A stretch of 64,000 nt of DNA from Clostridium thermarum (GTDB taxonomy: Bacteria; Bacillota; Clostridia; Clostridiales; Clostridiaceae): contig NZ_CP040924.1 of the NCBI RefSeq assembly GCF_006351925.1, positions 1,200,001 to 1,264,000 of the forward strand. Reading direction: 5' to 3'. Below are positions 17,237 to 24,523 of this stretch, piece after piece (positions within the stretch are counted from its first letter, which is position 1; every line of letters starts with the position of its first letter). A program made the translations under genes and the position numbers. The notes beneath the pieces are model-generated. The model had not been told where the DNA came from. It saw nothing but the letters and a program-made list of their open reading frames with translations, and searched no databases.

Positions 17237-17674
17237 ATGATGAATGCAAAAGAATATCTATCTCAAGCCTATCGCTTAGACCAACGAATAAATAGCAAGC
17301 TAAAACAAGTAACGAACCTAAGAGATCTTGCCGCTAGAACAACTGCTACCATTCATCCAGAAAGAGTCAGCGGAATAAAGCAAAGAAGTCCCATGGAAAA
17401 TGCGATTGTAAAGATTATCGATTTGGAACATGAAATCAACAATGATATCGATAGGCTAGTGGATATGAAACGAGAAATCAGTGCTGTTATTTCAACACTG
17501 AAAACTCCTACTCACAGAATTATTCTTGAGCTTAGATATTTAGAGGGGAAAAACTGGGAGGAGATTGCACATGCAATGGACTATGATCTTAGATGGGTTT
17601 ATCGCTTGCATGGAAGGGCACTTAAAGAAGTCGAGGCAAGGATATCAAACAAGCCATTAAAAGACACATACTAA
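17237..17674 (+). CDS. DUF1492 / ArpU-like late regulator
   Basis: 145 residues. A coiled N-terminus (AKEYLSQAYRLDQRINSKLKQV) and a C-terminal sigma region 4-like helix-turn-helix (TPTHRIILELRYLEGKNWEEIAHAMDYDLRWVYRLHGRALKEVE). Proteins of this family sit directly upstream of the packaging genes in Firmicutes phages and are thought to activate late transcription. AAGGAGG precedes; an in-frame ATG at 17240 is an equally plausible start. A terminator-like hairpin and then the HNH gene follow. Confidence 0.8.
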   Translation: MMNAKEYLSQAYRLDQRINSKLKQVTNLRDLAARTTATIHPERVSGIKQRSPMENAIVKIIDLEHEINNDIDRLVDMKREISAVISTLKTPTHRIILELRYLEGKNWEEIAHAMDYDLRWVYRLHGRALKEVEARISNKPLKDTY

Positions 17675-17698
17675 GTGTGCTATGATGTAAAGTGAGAA

Positions 17699-17752
17699 GA
17701 GTATCTGATTAGTGCCTTATACTAAAGGCCTTGCAGATGCTCTTTTGTTTTT
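17699..17752 (+). terminator. Terminator-like hairpin between late regulator and HNH gene
   Basis: GAGTATCT (17699-17706) pairs with AGATGCTC (17735-17742), one G-U, followed by TTTTGTTTTT and then directly by AAGGAG of the HNH gene. The loop is long (28 bases). Confidence 0.5.
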
Positions 17753-17768
17753 AAGGAGAGTGATTGAC

Positions 17769-18122
17769 GTGCCAAGGAAACCAAAGAAGCCCTGCGGCCA
17801 TCCTGGGTGTCCTGCTCTTACTGATAATAGATATTGTGATGAACACAGCAAAATTTATGAAAATAAAAGAGGCAGTGCTGCCGAGAGAGGTTATGACAGC
17901 AGGTGGAGGAAAGCAAGAACTAGGTTCTTAAAGATTCACCCGTTTTGTGTTAGTTGTAAAGCTGAAGGCAAGATTGCTAAGGCAACAGTTGTGGACCACA
18001 TCGTTCCCCACAGAGGTGATGAGCTTCTCTTTTGGGATGAAAACAACTGGCAGCCTCTTTGTAAGAGGTGTCATGATAGGAAGACAAGGACTAGGGATCA
18101 ACACCAAGAGTACACATATTAG
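17769..18122 (+). CDS. Phage HNH endonuclease (packaging-associated)
   Basis: 117 residues. Zinc-binding CGHPGC...YCDEH at the N-terminus and CVSC...CKRC later; the HNH core is VVDHIVPHRGDELLFWDENNWQPLCKRCHDRKT. Phage HNH proteins encoded next to terminase assist cos-site cleavage. The GTG at 17769 is chosen because AAGGAG lies about ten bases upstream; the frame also opens at a GTG at 17712 without such a signal and inside a hairpin. A candidate cos region follows the stop immediately. Confidence 0.9.
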   Translation: MPRKPKKPCGHPGCPALTDNRYCDEHSKIYENKRGSAAERGYDSRWRKARTRFLKIHPFCVSCKAEGKIAKATVVDHIVPHRGDELLFWDENNWQPLCKRCHDRKTRTRDQHQEYTY

Positions 18123-18130
18123 CAAGTAAG

Positions 18131-18230
18131 ATCAGGGGGTAGGGGGTATCAAATCTCTACACCCATTGACTTCCTGGACCGCCGCCCCCCAACGCGCGTA
18201 AAATCGCAGAATTACAGGGCGGGGGTTAAT
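18131..18230 (+). other. Candidate cos site
   Basis: GC-rich island in AT-rich DNA between HNH and terminase genes. It contains AGGGGGTAGGGGGT (18134-18147), CCGCCGCCCCCC (18179-18190) and the partly complementary GGGCGGGGG (18217-18225). GC-rich segments after the HNH gene are typical cohesive-end regions in HK97-like Firmicutes phages. No cut position can be read from sequence. Confidence 0.55.
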
Positions 18231-18281
18231 GGAGGCTTAAGGCAACCTGAAGTATTGAAATGGCCGAAAATAAGTAAAATC

Positions 18282-18332
18282 AAACACCTACAAAAACTTG
18301 TTGAAAACACAAGGTTTTAAGGTGTTTTTTTA
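18282..18332 (+). terminator. Strong intrinsic-terminator-like hairpin before the ParB-methylase
   Basis: AAACACCT pairs with AGGTGTTT, and the inner AAAACTTG with CAAGGTTTT; seven T residues follow. It ends about 10 bases before the GGAGGTG ribosome binding site of the next gene, so read-through would need antitermination, or transcription of the packaging genes starts between. Confidence 0.75.
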
Positions 18333-18356
18333 TTATCTAAATTTGGAGGTGAAACC

Positions 18357-19604
18357 GTGAAAAGAACGGAAGAGATGAAAATTATCGAAATAGACAAGCT
18401 CATCCCCTATCAAAATAATGCAAGAACCCATAGCAAGGAGCAACTTCTAAAATTAAGGAGTAGCCTTAGGGAGTTTGGGTTTGTCAATCCAGTGCTGATA
18501 GACAAGGAATTCAATATCATCGCCGGCCATGGCAGGGTCGCTGCAGCAAAAGCAGAGGGAATAACAGAAGTACCCTGCGTTATGGTGGAGCATCTAACGG
18601 AAGCACAGAAAAAGGCATATATTCTAGCTGATAATAGACTCGCTTTGGATGCGGGCTGGGACAAGGAGCTACTGGCTATAGAATTTGAATCCTTAAAGGG
18701 TTTAAACTTTGATTTGAACCTTACAGGTTTTGAAGCAGCTGAAATTGATGAGCTCTTTTCAAATATACACCATAAGGATGTAGCTGATGACGATTTTGAT
18801 GTAGATGCTGCTTTAGCAGAAGAACCTATATCAAAGCCAGGCGATATATGGCTCCTCGGAAGACACAGGCTGATTTGTGGTGACAGTACTTTAGCTGAAA
18901 CCTATGAAAAACTCATGGATGGAAAGAAAGCAAATCTCTGTGTGACTGATCCGCCTTACAACGTAAACTACACAGCAGGCAAAGAAAACGAGCGGGTTAT
19001 TAAGAACGACAACATGGATGACCAGAATTTTTATGAATTCCTTTTAGCAGCTTTCAAGAACATTTATCAGCAGCTTGATGATGGCGGAGCCATTTACGTC
19101 TTTCATGCCGATACGGAAGGACTTAACTTTAGAAAAGCATTCAAAGATGCAGGATTTAAACTCTCAGGCGTATGCCAGTGGGTAAAGCAGTCGCTGGTGC
19201 TTGGCAGGTCCGATTACCAGTGGCAGCACGAGCCGGTGCTTTACGGTTGGAAACCCACAGGCAAGCACAGATGGTATGGTGATAGAAAACAGACCACGGT
19301 TTGGAATTTTGACAGACCTAAAAAGTCTGAACTCCATCCAACCATGAAGCCGGTTCCGCTCATAGCATATCCAATACAAAACAGCTCAATGTCAAACTGC
19401 ATTGTGCTTGAGCCTTTTGGCGGCAGTGGTTCTACTTTAATTACCAGCGAGCAAACAGGCAGAATCTGCTATGCTATCGAGCTTGATGAGAAATATGTGG
19501 ATGTTATTGTGAAAAGGTACATTGAGTATGTGGGTTCAGATGACCAGGTTTTCCTTATTAGAAACGGCGATAAAATTCCACACAAAGAAGTAGAAAGGAC
19601 TTAG
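18357..19604 (+). CDS. ParB-like nuclease domain / DNA methyltransferase fusion
   Basis: 415 residues. The N-terminal ParB/Srx-type domain (IDKLIPYQNNARTHS...VNPVLIDKEFNIIAGHGRVAAAK, GHGR at 57-60) occupies about 1-110. The C-terminal half is a beta-class methylase with DPPYNVNY at 198-205 and EPFGGSGSTLI near 357-367. It modifies phage DNA, probably N6-adenine or N4-cytosine, which would protect it against host restriction during packaging. GTG start with GGAGGTG seven bases upstream. This fusion is common next to terminase genes in clostridial prophages. Confidence 0.9.
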   Translation: MKRTEEMKIIEIDKLIPYQNNARTHSKEQLLKLRSSLREFGFVNPVLIDKEFNIIAGHGRVAAAKAEGITEVPCVMVEHLTEAQKKAYILADNRLALDAGWDKELLAIEFESLKGLNFDLNLTGFEAAEIDELFSNIHHKDVADDDFDVDAALAEEPISKPGDIWLLGRHRLICGDSTLAETYEKLMDGKKANLCVTDPPYNVNYTAGKENERVIKNDNMDDQNFYEFLLAAFKNIYQQLDDGGAIYVFHADTEGLNFRKAFKDAGFKLSGVCQWVKQSLVLGRSDYQWQHEPVLYGWKPTGKHRWYGDRKQTTVWNFDRPKKSELHPTMKPVPLIAYPIQNSSMSNCIVLEPFGGSGSTLITSEQTGRICYAIELDEKYVDVIVKRYIEYVGSDDQVFLIRNGDKIPHKEVERT

Positions 19605-19648
19605 TGGTCTCTTTTTATATGGGGAAAATGTTGTTTTAAACCATTATT

Positions 19649-19704
19649 AACTTGATAATTCCTGTGGTTAGAGTGATATATGTAAGTACCAAAACCACAG
19701 GAGG
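19649..19704 (+). promoter_or_regulatory. Dispersed RNA-like element, degenerate copy 4, sequestering the SD
   Basis: AACTT, 12 bases, GGTTAGAG. TCCTGTGGTT (19660-19669) is the exact complement of AACCACAGGA (19693-19702), which overlaps the AGGAGGG ribosome binding site of the gene at 19712. Same logic as copy 2. Confidence 0.6.
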
Positions 19705-19711
19705 GATTGAA

Positions 19712-20584
19712 ATGGATAGAAAACAGCTTATAAAAGCATTAGAAGCAAAATATGGAGTAAAGGCAAAATATCTAGGTGCTCCAAGCTTTGCTTACGAAGT
19801 TGCCATTAAAGAAAAAATCTGCACCATAGACAAGGAGGGAAAAATCTTGACAGCAAGCGGAGAGGATCTTCTGCCGGAAGAACTTCTTAATGAAGCGTTT
19901 GAAACTGACAGCGAAGAAATAGAAGCTGCAGTTGATGCAACACCATTAGAAGAAAACACATCTGAAAATAAGTCAGAGGTTAATTCGAGTGAAGAAGTTC
20001 GATCTTCAGAAACCATGAGCTATGAACTGAAGCTTCCAATGGAAGGGCATAATGCAAAGACCCTTAGAAATCTAATTAACATGATCTACGCTAAGCAGCC
20101 GCTGATTAAGAAGGCTCTTGGAGCTGATGCTGAGATTTTAACAGAGGAGTTTGTTTATGATATTAACCAAGTACCGATGGAAACAGTAGAAGAATTTCAA
20201 AATGCCTTAGAGCAAATTGAAAATTATAGCGGGCAGGGGATTCAGTTTGATTTTGACGAAAAGACATTTGCTTTCAAACTAGAGCTAGAACCGGCCAAAG
20301 TAGATGCCGCCATTAACCTACTGGCTTTAGTCAATAAAAACGCGCTGGCTCAGAATTATGCATCCTTTAAGGTAAAGCATACGACCAATGAAAAATACAC
20401 CTTTAGGACTTGGCTCTTAAGACTTGGCATGATTGGGGATGAGTACAAAAAGGCAAGAAAAGAGCTTTTAAGAAGCTTATCCGGAAATGGTGCTTTTAAA
20501 GAGAAAGGCAAGGCAGATGAAAATGAAAAAGAGGTTTTGGAAGATGTACTTGAGATGAGGACTTCCTTTGGGGGTGATAAATAA
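19712..20584 (+). CDS. Conserved prophage protein, function unknown
   Basis: 290 residues. The N-terminal 45 residues (RKQLIKALEAKYGVKAKYLGAPSFAYEV) form a small alpha/beta unit, then an acidic, Ser/Glu-rich linker (about 65-105), then a larger domain (MSYELKLPMEGHNAKTLRNLINMIYAKQPLIKKALGADAEIL...FRTWLLRLGMIGDEYKKARKELL). Such proteins occur in clostridial phages and conjugative elements, sometimes labelled virulence-related; the biochemical role is unknown. Translation start 19712 is set by AGGAGGG, which the upstream inverted repeat can hide. The next gene starts at the base after its stop. Confidence 0.6.
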   Translation: MDRKQLIKALEAKYGVKAKYLGAPSFAYEVAIKEKICTIDKEGKILTASGEDLLPEELLNEAFETDSEEIEAAVDATPLEENTSENKSEVNSSEEVRSSETMSYELKLPMEGHNAKTLRNLINMIYAKQPLIKKALGADAEILTEEFVYDINQVPMETVEEFQNALEQIENYSGQGIQFDFDEKTFAFKLELEPAKVDAAINLLALVNKNALAQNYASFKVKHTTNEKYTFRTWLLRLGMIGDEYKKARKELLRSLSGNGAFKEKGKADENEKEVLEDVLEMRTSFGGDK

Positions 20585-20791
20585 ATGGATAAGTTTTTCA
20601 CTCAAAAACACTGCGATAGGTGTGGTAAAGATTTAAAAGGTGGTAGAATCATGTCTATGTTCAACACCGACTGCATCTGCTTGGAATGCTGTGATAAAGA
20701 GAAAGAGGATAAGGACTATAAAAAGGCCTTAGATGCAGATAGAGAAGAAATCAAGAAAGGAAATTACAACTTTAAAGGCATACGTGGGTAA
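20585..20791 (+). CDS. Small zinc-ribbon phage protein
   Basis: 68 residues with two CxxC pairs: CDRCGKD at 10-16 and CICLECC at about 36-42, a zinc ribbon, then a charged helical tail (KEKEDKDYKKALDADREEIKKGNYNF). The start codon directly follows the preceding stop. It is a common companion of the preceding gene. It probably binds nucleic acid or protein; role unknown. Confidence 0.65.
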   Translation: MDKFFTQKHCDRCGKDLKGGRIMSMFNTDCICLECCDKEKEDKDYKKALDADREEIKKGNYNFKGIRG

Positions 20792-20804
20792 AACATGCAA
20801 ACAT

Positions 20805-20834
20805 TGAGAAAGGGCCGATTGGCTCTTTTTCTCA
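20805..20834 (+). terminator. Hairpin directly before terminase small subunit
   Basis: TGAGAAAGGGCC pairs with GGCTCTTTTTCTCA around a GATT loop. It ends about eight bases before the GGAGGTGA ribosome binding site of the terminase gene. Confidence 0.55.
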
Positions 20835-20854
20835 TTGGAATTGGAGGTGATAGC

Positions 20855-21325
20855 ATGGGGACAAGAGGAAGAAAACCAAAGCCTACCGCTCTTAAGGTTC
20901 TAGAAGGCAACCCAGGGAAAAGACCACTTAATGAAAGCGAGCCAAAGCCTGAAAAGAAAGCTCCCAAATGTCCTTCGTGGCTGGAGCCTGAGGCTAAAAA
21001 AGAATGGAGACGGATGTCAAAGATTCTACAAGAACTTGGAATACTAACTGAAATAGATGCATCTGCTTTTGCTGGATACTGCCAGGCCTATGCTAGATGG
21101 AAAGAAGCAGAAGAATTCCTAACAAAGCATGGCACAATCTTTAAGACACCTTCTGGATATATTCAGCAGGTACCCCAGGTGTCCATTGCTCAAACCTATC
21201 TAAAAATCATGAAAGATTTTTGTAGTGAATTTGGACTCACACCATCTGCCCGTTCTAGAATCCATGCCGGGACAGCCAAAGGCGATACAGATGATCCAAT
21301 GGAAGAACTACTGAGGCTGGTATAG
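20855..21325 (+). CDS. Terminase small subunit, P27 family
   Basis: 156 residues. MGTRGRKPKPTALKVLEGNPGKRPLNESEPKPEKKAPKCPSWL is the signature N-terminus of P27-type small terminases; a helical middle (EWRRMSKILQELGILTEIDASAFAGYCQAYARWKEAEEFL) and a C-terminal FGLTPSARSRI follow. It recognises phage DNA and hands it to the large subunit. The ATG at 20855 with GGAGGTG is preferred to 20795, which precedes a hairpin. Its stop abuts the large-subunit ATG. Confidence 0.95.
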   Translation: MGTRGRKPKPTALKVLEGNPGKRPLNESEPKPEKKAPKCPSWLEPEAKKEWRRMSKILQELGILTEIDASAFAGYCQAYARWKEAEEFLTKHGTIFKTPSGYIQQVPQVSIAQTYLKIMKDFCSEFGLTPSARSRIHAGTAKGDTDDPMEELLRLV

Positions 21326-22873
21326 ATGTTTGATGAGAAGAAAGCCAAGAGAGCCATTCAGTTTATAAATCAGCTTAAACATACAAAAGGGGTATGGCAT
21401 GGAGTACCTTTTGATTTACTTCCTTGGCAGGAGAAGATAATCAGCGATATTTTCGGTACTGTCAAAGAAGATGGATATAGGCAGTATAATACAGCATACG
21501 TAGAAATACCCAAGAAAAATGGCAAGAGCGAGATTGCAGCTGCTATTGCTCTATACCTTACCTGCGGCGACGGCGAGTGGGGAGCTGAGGTGTATGGCTG
21601 CGCGGCTGACAAACAGCAAGCATCCATCGTATTTGATGTTGCTGTTGAAATGGTGGAACAATGTCCTGCTCTAAAGAAAAGAATAAAACCGGTGATGTCC
21701 AGAAAAAGACTGGTGTATCTTCCTACAGCAAGCTTTTATCAAGTGCTCTCGGCTGAAGCCTATACAAAGCATGGACTGAATGTTCATGGCGTAATCTTTG
21801 ATGAGCTTCATGCCCAGCCTAATAGACAACTTTATGATGTCATGACCAAAGGTTCGGGGGATGCGAGAAAGCAGCCTCTTTTCTTTTTAATCACTACAGC
21901 AGGAAATGACAGAAATTCTATCTGCTATGAAGTTCATCAAAAGGCAGAGGATATTTTAAAAGGCAAAAAGAACGATCCAACATTCTATCCAGTAATCTAT
22001 GGAATAGATGAAGGCGATGATTGGTCCGATGAAAACAACTGGTATAAAGCCAATCCATCCCTTGGTCATACCATTGACATAGATAAAGTTAGAGCATCCT
22101 TTATGAGTGCCAAGGAAAACCCAGCTGAAGAGAATTTATTTAGGCAGCTAAGGCTTAATCAATGGGTTAAACAGTCAGTACGTTGGATGCCAATGGATGT
22201 GTGGAATAAATGTGATTTTGAAGTGGATGCTGAAAGTCTTACCGGCAGAGAATGCTACGCAGGACTAGACCTTTCCAGCAGCATTGATATTACAGCTTTT
22301 GTCTTGGTATTTCCACCAAGAACTGAAGATGAGAAGTATATTGTACTCCCATACTTTTGGATACCGGAAGAGAACCTTCACTTAAGAGTACGAAGAGACC
22401 ATGTGCCATATGATGCATGGGAAAAGCAAGGCTTTATTAAAACAACAGAAGGGAATGTCATCCACTACGGCTTCATTGAAAAATTCATAGAGGATTTAGG
22501 GGATAAGTACAATATAAAAGAGATTGCTTTTGACAGATGGAATGCTACGCAGATGGCTCAAAATCTTGAAGATTTAGGGTTTACTGTTGTACCATTCGGA
22601 CAAGGGTTTAAGTTTATGGCCCCACCTACAAAAAGGCTGATGGAGCTTACACTGGAGAAGAAAATTGCTCATGGAGGAAATCCGGTTTTAGCGTGGATGA
22701 TGGACAATATTCACGTGAAAACAGACCCAGCAGGGAATATTAAACCTGACAAGGAAAGGTCAACTGAGAAGATAGATGGTGTGGTGGCAATGATTATGGC
22801 ACTAGATAGAGCCATTAGAAATGAAGGAAGCACCGGAAGCGTTTATGACGAAAGGGGGATACTATTAATTTAA
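21326..22873 (+). CDS. Terminase large subunit
   Basis: 515 residues. ATPase Walker A IPKKNGKSEIAAA near 61-73, Walker B GVIFDELHAQP near 155-165, and coupling motif FLITTAGN. The RNase H-like nuclease domain begins AGLDLSSSIDITAF near 285, with later acidic residues in IAFDRW. Packages concatemeric DNA into proheads; the cos-like region and HNH gene suggest cos packaging. Usually portal follows directly; here a two-gene insertion of a Kiwa-like pair separates them. Confidence 0.95.
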   Translation: MFDEKKAKRAIQFINQLKHTKGVWHGVPFDLLPWQEKIISDIFGTVKEDGYRQYNTAYVEIPKKNGKSEIAAAIALYLTCGDGEWGAEVYGCAADKQQASIVFDVAVEMVEQCPALKKRIKPVMSRKRLVYLPTASFYQVLSAEAYTKHGLNVHGVIFDELHAQPNRQLYDVMTKGSGDARKQPLFFLITTAGNDRNSICYEVHQKAEDILKGKKNDPTFYPVIYGIDEGDDWSDENNWYKANPSLGHTIDIDKVRASFMSAKENPAEENLFRQLRLNQWVKQSVRWMPMDVWNKCDFEVDAESLTGRECYAGLDLSSSIDITAFVLVFPPRTEDEKYIVLPYFWIPEENLHLRVRRDHVPYDAWEKQGFIKTTEGNVIHYGFIEKFIEDLGDKYNIKEIAFDRWNATQMAQNLEDLGFTVVPFGQGFKFMAPPTKRLMELTLEKKIAHGGNPVLAWMMDNIHVKTDPAGNIKPDKERSTEKIDGVVAMIMALDRAIRNEGSTGSVYDERGILLI

Positions 22874-22909
22874 AATATGATAAAATGATATAACAGGAGG
22901 TGTAATGAT

Positions 22910-23482
22910 TTGGGGAATATATTTAAAATCGCGATGTTTATAACATCGTTTATTCCACTCTGGATAACGGTGCTTTTTATTAATATTTTGAGCATAATAA
23001 ATAATTCCAATAACCTATATACAGAAATTATTGGAATTATAGCGATTTTTTTGATGAACATTTTTTCTATATCCGTTATATTTATATCGTTGGGAAGTAT
23101 ACAGCAATCTGAATACAAGGCATATAAAATTATTGATGCGAAACAAGAAAAAGGCATAACCTCTGAATTTTTGTTGTCGTATGTTTTGCCACTATTTGCT
23201 TTTGATTTTACGAGATGGGATGGGGTTGTGCAATTTTTAATTTATTTCATTGTTTTGGCTTTTCTATGTCATAGAAATAATAATGTGTATGCAAACCTAA
23301 TATTTGAACTTAAAAAATACAAGTTCTATGATTGTGAACTGCTATGGGTACCAGAACCAAATAGTAAACCAATACAAGCTATGGTTATTAGTAAGAATAA
23401 CCTGTGTTCACAAAAAGGTAATACTATTGAAATTGCACCATTAAACAAACCTTTCTATCTCATGAAATATTTAGAGGAATAG
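22910..23482 (+). CDS. kwaA: KwaA-like membrane protein (Kiwa antiphage system)
   Basis: 190 residues with four predicted membrane segments: about 6-30 (IAMFITSFIPLWITVLFINI), 40-62 (IIGIIAIFLMNIFSISVIFI), 87-101 (LLSYVLPLFAFDF) and 105-124 (VVQFLIYFIVLAFL). A soluble C-terminus starts YANLIFELKKYKFYDCEL. The fold plan, length and the DUF4868-type partner next to it match KwaA of the Kiwa system. TTG start with AGGAGG eight bases upstream. It follows the terminase in the same direction, so it may be read by late transcription. Much more AT-rich than the flanking head genes, a sign of insertion. Its 3' end overlaps the convergent partner by 23 bases. Confidence 0.65.
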   Translation: MGNIFKIAMFITSFIPLWITVLFINILSIINNSNNLYTEIIGIIAIFLMNIFSISVIFISLGSIQQSEYKAYKIIDAKQEKGITSEFLLSYVLPLFAFDFTRWDGVVQFLIYFIVLAFLCHRNNNVYANLIFELKKYKFYDCELLWVPEPNSKPIQAMVISKNNLCSQKGNTIEIAPLNKPFYLMKYLEE

Positions 23483-24401
23483 AATTTGGGACTTCACATA
23501 CACCACCTGTAAACATATTATATTTTGTTTTTCCACATATGGCTTTAGTGAAAACCTCAGCATGTTTTTCATCGCTCAAGTTAAATTTTCCTCGAGTGAT
23601 ATCATAAGGTATTTTTAGTTCTTGAGTTAGTATGTTAAGGTTTGATTCCTCTTTGATATTCTCAATGATTCTTTTGTCAAATGTTATAAATTTTCTTGGG
23701 TGTTGTCCCGATAAGGCAAAAGTTTTATAAGCCTCAAAATCGTCAATAATTGATGCATTTTCTATAACTTCAAGAGATGATTTGCATACAATTTTATGCG
23801 AATATTCCATATTGAAAATGCTTTCAAAATTATTATTTATAGAATACATTGTTTTATCATAAATTAAGGCATCAAAAGTTTTTCCAAATTGTACAAGGGG
23901 TTCAGTTATCTCTTGAATTATATTATGTCTAGACTCGAAGATTTTCCCTTTTCCTTTTTTATAGGTGTAAATTGGGTTTTTACGAGAAAGTATATAAATA
24001 TTATGATATTCTCCTTCAATGGTATAAGTACCTGCAAATATATAAGCTTGTGATTTAATATCTTTAAGATCAACGGAGTCATCACAGACATTAAGACTTG
24101 CAATTAGATTATTCCATTGATGACTAATTAGCGTATCGGAGATAAGAATTTTATCTACAATATCTTTAGGGTTAGTTCCAGTATAATATTGTATATTATT
24201 ACCATTTTTATTGACTATTGAAATGAAGCTTGTACACATCTCTGATATAGTTTTTTTAAGCAGCTCATCAGTTTGGAATTTTAGTGAATAGCATGTATAC
24301 TCACCGGGTCTGGATTTATGATTGTAGTTTATTAGTGCCAATGACCAAGAAGTAATTGAATTTATTTTTTCTAAACCTTCTTTTATTTTTTCGTATGACA
24401 T
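23460..24401 (-). CDS. kwaB: KwaB-like DUF4868 protein (Kiwa antiphage system)
   Basis: 313 residues. The middle and end show the DUF4868 pattern: FDALIYDKTMYSINNNFESIFNMEY, a helical block (FEAYKTFALSGQHPRKFITFDKRIIENI), KIPYDITRGKFNLSDEKHAEVFTKAI and a C-terminal FTGGVCEVPNS in place of the usual LTG-xx-YE. In Kiwa, KwaB binds DNA and acts with the membrane protein KwaA. GGAGG precedes the ATG, and a minus-strand sigma-A promoter lies upstream, so it is expressed independently of phage late genes. Convergent with kwaA, unlike a simple operon. Low GC relative to neighbours. Confidence 0.7.
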   Translation of the reverse strand: MSYEKIKEGLEKINSITSWSLALINYNHKSRPGEYTCYSLKFQTDELLKKTISEMCTSFISIVNKNGNNIQYYTGTNPKDIVDKILISDTLISHQWNNLIASLNVCDDSVDLKDIKSQAYIFAGTYTIEGEYHNIYILSRKNPIYTYKKGKGKIFESRHNIIQEITEPLVQFGKTFDALIYDKTMYSINNNFESIFNMEYSHKIVCKSSLEVIENASIIDDFEAYKTFALSGQHPRKFITFDKRIIENIKEESNLNILTQELKIPYDITRGKFNLSDEKHAEVFTKAICGKTKYNMFTGGVCEVPNSIPLNIS

Positions 24402-24431
24402 TCAAAAACCTCCATAATACCATTTTTTATA

Positions 24432-24460
24432 ATTATACCACATTATTATTTATCTGTTGA
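24432..24460 (-). promoter_or_regulatory. Promoter of the kwaB-like gene
   Basis: On the minus strand: TCAACA (24460-24455), 17 bases, TATAAT (24437-24432), about 30 bases before the ATG. The -10 box is perfect; the -35 box matches 4 of 6. Confidence 0.6.
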
Positions 24461-24468
24461 TTTGTATT

Positions 24469-24495
24469 AAGTATCTCAAGTTGAGGTGCTTTTTT
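24469..24495 (+). terminator. Terminator-like hairpin before the portal gene
   Basis: AAGTATCTC pairs with GAGGTGCTT (two G-U) around AAGTT and runs into TTTTTT. It ends just before the GGGAGGTG ribosome binding site of the portal gene. Confidence 0.6.
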
Positions 24496-24523
24496 CATGC
24501 TCATTTTTGGGAGGTGATAAAAT

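Noticed and set aside
18134..18147. G-quadruplex from the two G5 runs
   Set aside because: Only two G-runs lie close together; four tracts are needed, and a cos role explains the composition better.
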